This document shows, in pieces, positions 4,843 to 5,167 of a stretch of 5,167 bases of DNA; position 1 is the stretch's first letter; every line of letters begins with the position of its first letter. The DNA is from Synergistaceae bacterium. GTDB taxonomy: Bacteria > Synergistota > Synergistia > Synergistales > Synergistaceae. The notes beneath the pieces were generated by a model that was not told the DNA's origin, searched no databases, and saw nothing but the letters and a program-made list of their open reading frames with translations. A program made the position numbers and the translations under genes. The stretch is from contig JAISLO010000276.1 of the NCBI GenBank assembly GCA_031290815.1, positions 1-5,167 of the forward strand, given 5' to 3'.

Positions 4843-5167
4843 TCACGATCTTTCCTGAAGTCCGCCGTATGCAACGTCTCCGCCGAGCACGGTCGCCCTC
4901 ACTGATGTGTCCTTGATGTCGGCCTCCCGGCACCTGAGGATGTCCCTGTCGATAACGACGAAGTCCGCAATCTTGCCCGGCTCTATGGAGCCCCTTACGT
5001 TCTCCTCGAACGCGGCATAGGCTCCCCATACGGTGAATGCTCTGAGCGCGTCCTCCCGGGATATCCGTTCCTCAGGACGCCATCCGCCATCTGGCTTTCC
5101 GTCGCGGCCCATCCTCGTGACCGCCGCATAAATGCCGTGAAATGGGTTTGCCAGCTCGACCGGCGCG
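4843..5167 (-). CDS. YtcJ-like amidohydrolase (amidohydrolase family 3), C-terminal fragment
   Basis: The last 107 residues of a metal-dependent hydrolase whose 5' part lies beyond the right edge; the frame stays open to base 5167. The fragment opens with APVELANPFHGIYAAVTR, typical of YtcJ-type proteins, which usually read SDAPVE..NP..G.YAAVTR. It continues with RISREDALRAFTVWGAYAAF, the late helix where family members have EALRA.T...AYA. Then comes GSIEPGKIADFVVIDRDIL, the C-terminal composite-domain strand common to amidohydrolases, and a final TVLGGDVAYGG hairpin. The family hydrolyses amide or related bonds on small molecules; the substrate cannot be told. The N-terminal HxH metal motif is out of view. 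The gene points the same way as the operon, but a 400-bp gap and a hairpin separate them, so it is probably transcribed separately. Confidence 0.9.
   Translation of the reverse strand, partial: APVELANPFHGIYAAVTRMGRDGKPDGGWRPEERISREDALRAFTVWGAYAAFEENVRGSIEPGKIADFVVIDRDILRCREADIKDTSVRATVLGGDVAYGGLQERS

Noticed and set aside
4802..5029. 75-codon minus-strand frame overlapping the amidohydrolase
   Set aside because: It is the wrong frame of the amidohydrolase fragment; the alternative frame carries the family motifs and stays open to the window edge.

Overview
The window looks like part of an anaerobic, amino-acid- or organic-acid-fermenting bacterium with moderately high GC in its genes. The protein types would suit Synergistota or Clostridia-like lineages, but nothing here fixes the taxonomy. 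All five protein genes lie on the minus strand, so the biology reads from right to left. There is no tRNA, rRNA or CRISPR array.

Right edge (about 4843-5167): the C-terminal end of a YtcJ-type amidohydrolase whose start lies outside the window. It is followed by a 17-bp-stem hairpin and then a roughly 400-bp AT-rich intergenic region (4442-4842). That region holds a perfect 10-bp dyad (4691-4718), a weak promoter candidate and a long leader.

Centre (216-4441): a tight four-gene operon reading acyl-CoA dehydrogenase, EtfB, EtfA, CaiB-family (class III) CoA-transferase. Spacings are 16 to 18 bp, and the dehydrogenase stop codon is embedded in the etfB ribosome binding site. Together these make a minimal module for CoA-activated redox chemistry. 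The transferase would move CoA onto a carboxylic acid, the flavoprotein dehydrogenase would reduce or oxidise the 2,3 carbon-carbon bond, and EtfAB would carry the electrons. The composition resembles the reductive half of E. coli carnitine/crotonobetaine metabolism (CaiA, CaiB, FixA, FixB) and the clostridial/acetogenic cinnamate- and caffeate-reduction modules. EtfB carries residues typical of the electron-bifurcating ETF branch. The substrate cannot be read from the sequence.

Left edge (1-156): the operon ends in a GC-rich hairpin (122-152). Seven bases beyond its 10-bp core, on the minus strand, is the 5' end of a group IIC self-splicing intron (116 down to 1, continuing off the window). 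It begins GTGTGCCCGGC and keeps several domain I blocks recognisable from the Oceanobacillus iheyensis IIC intron. Insertion just behind a transcription terminator is the classic target preference of this class.
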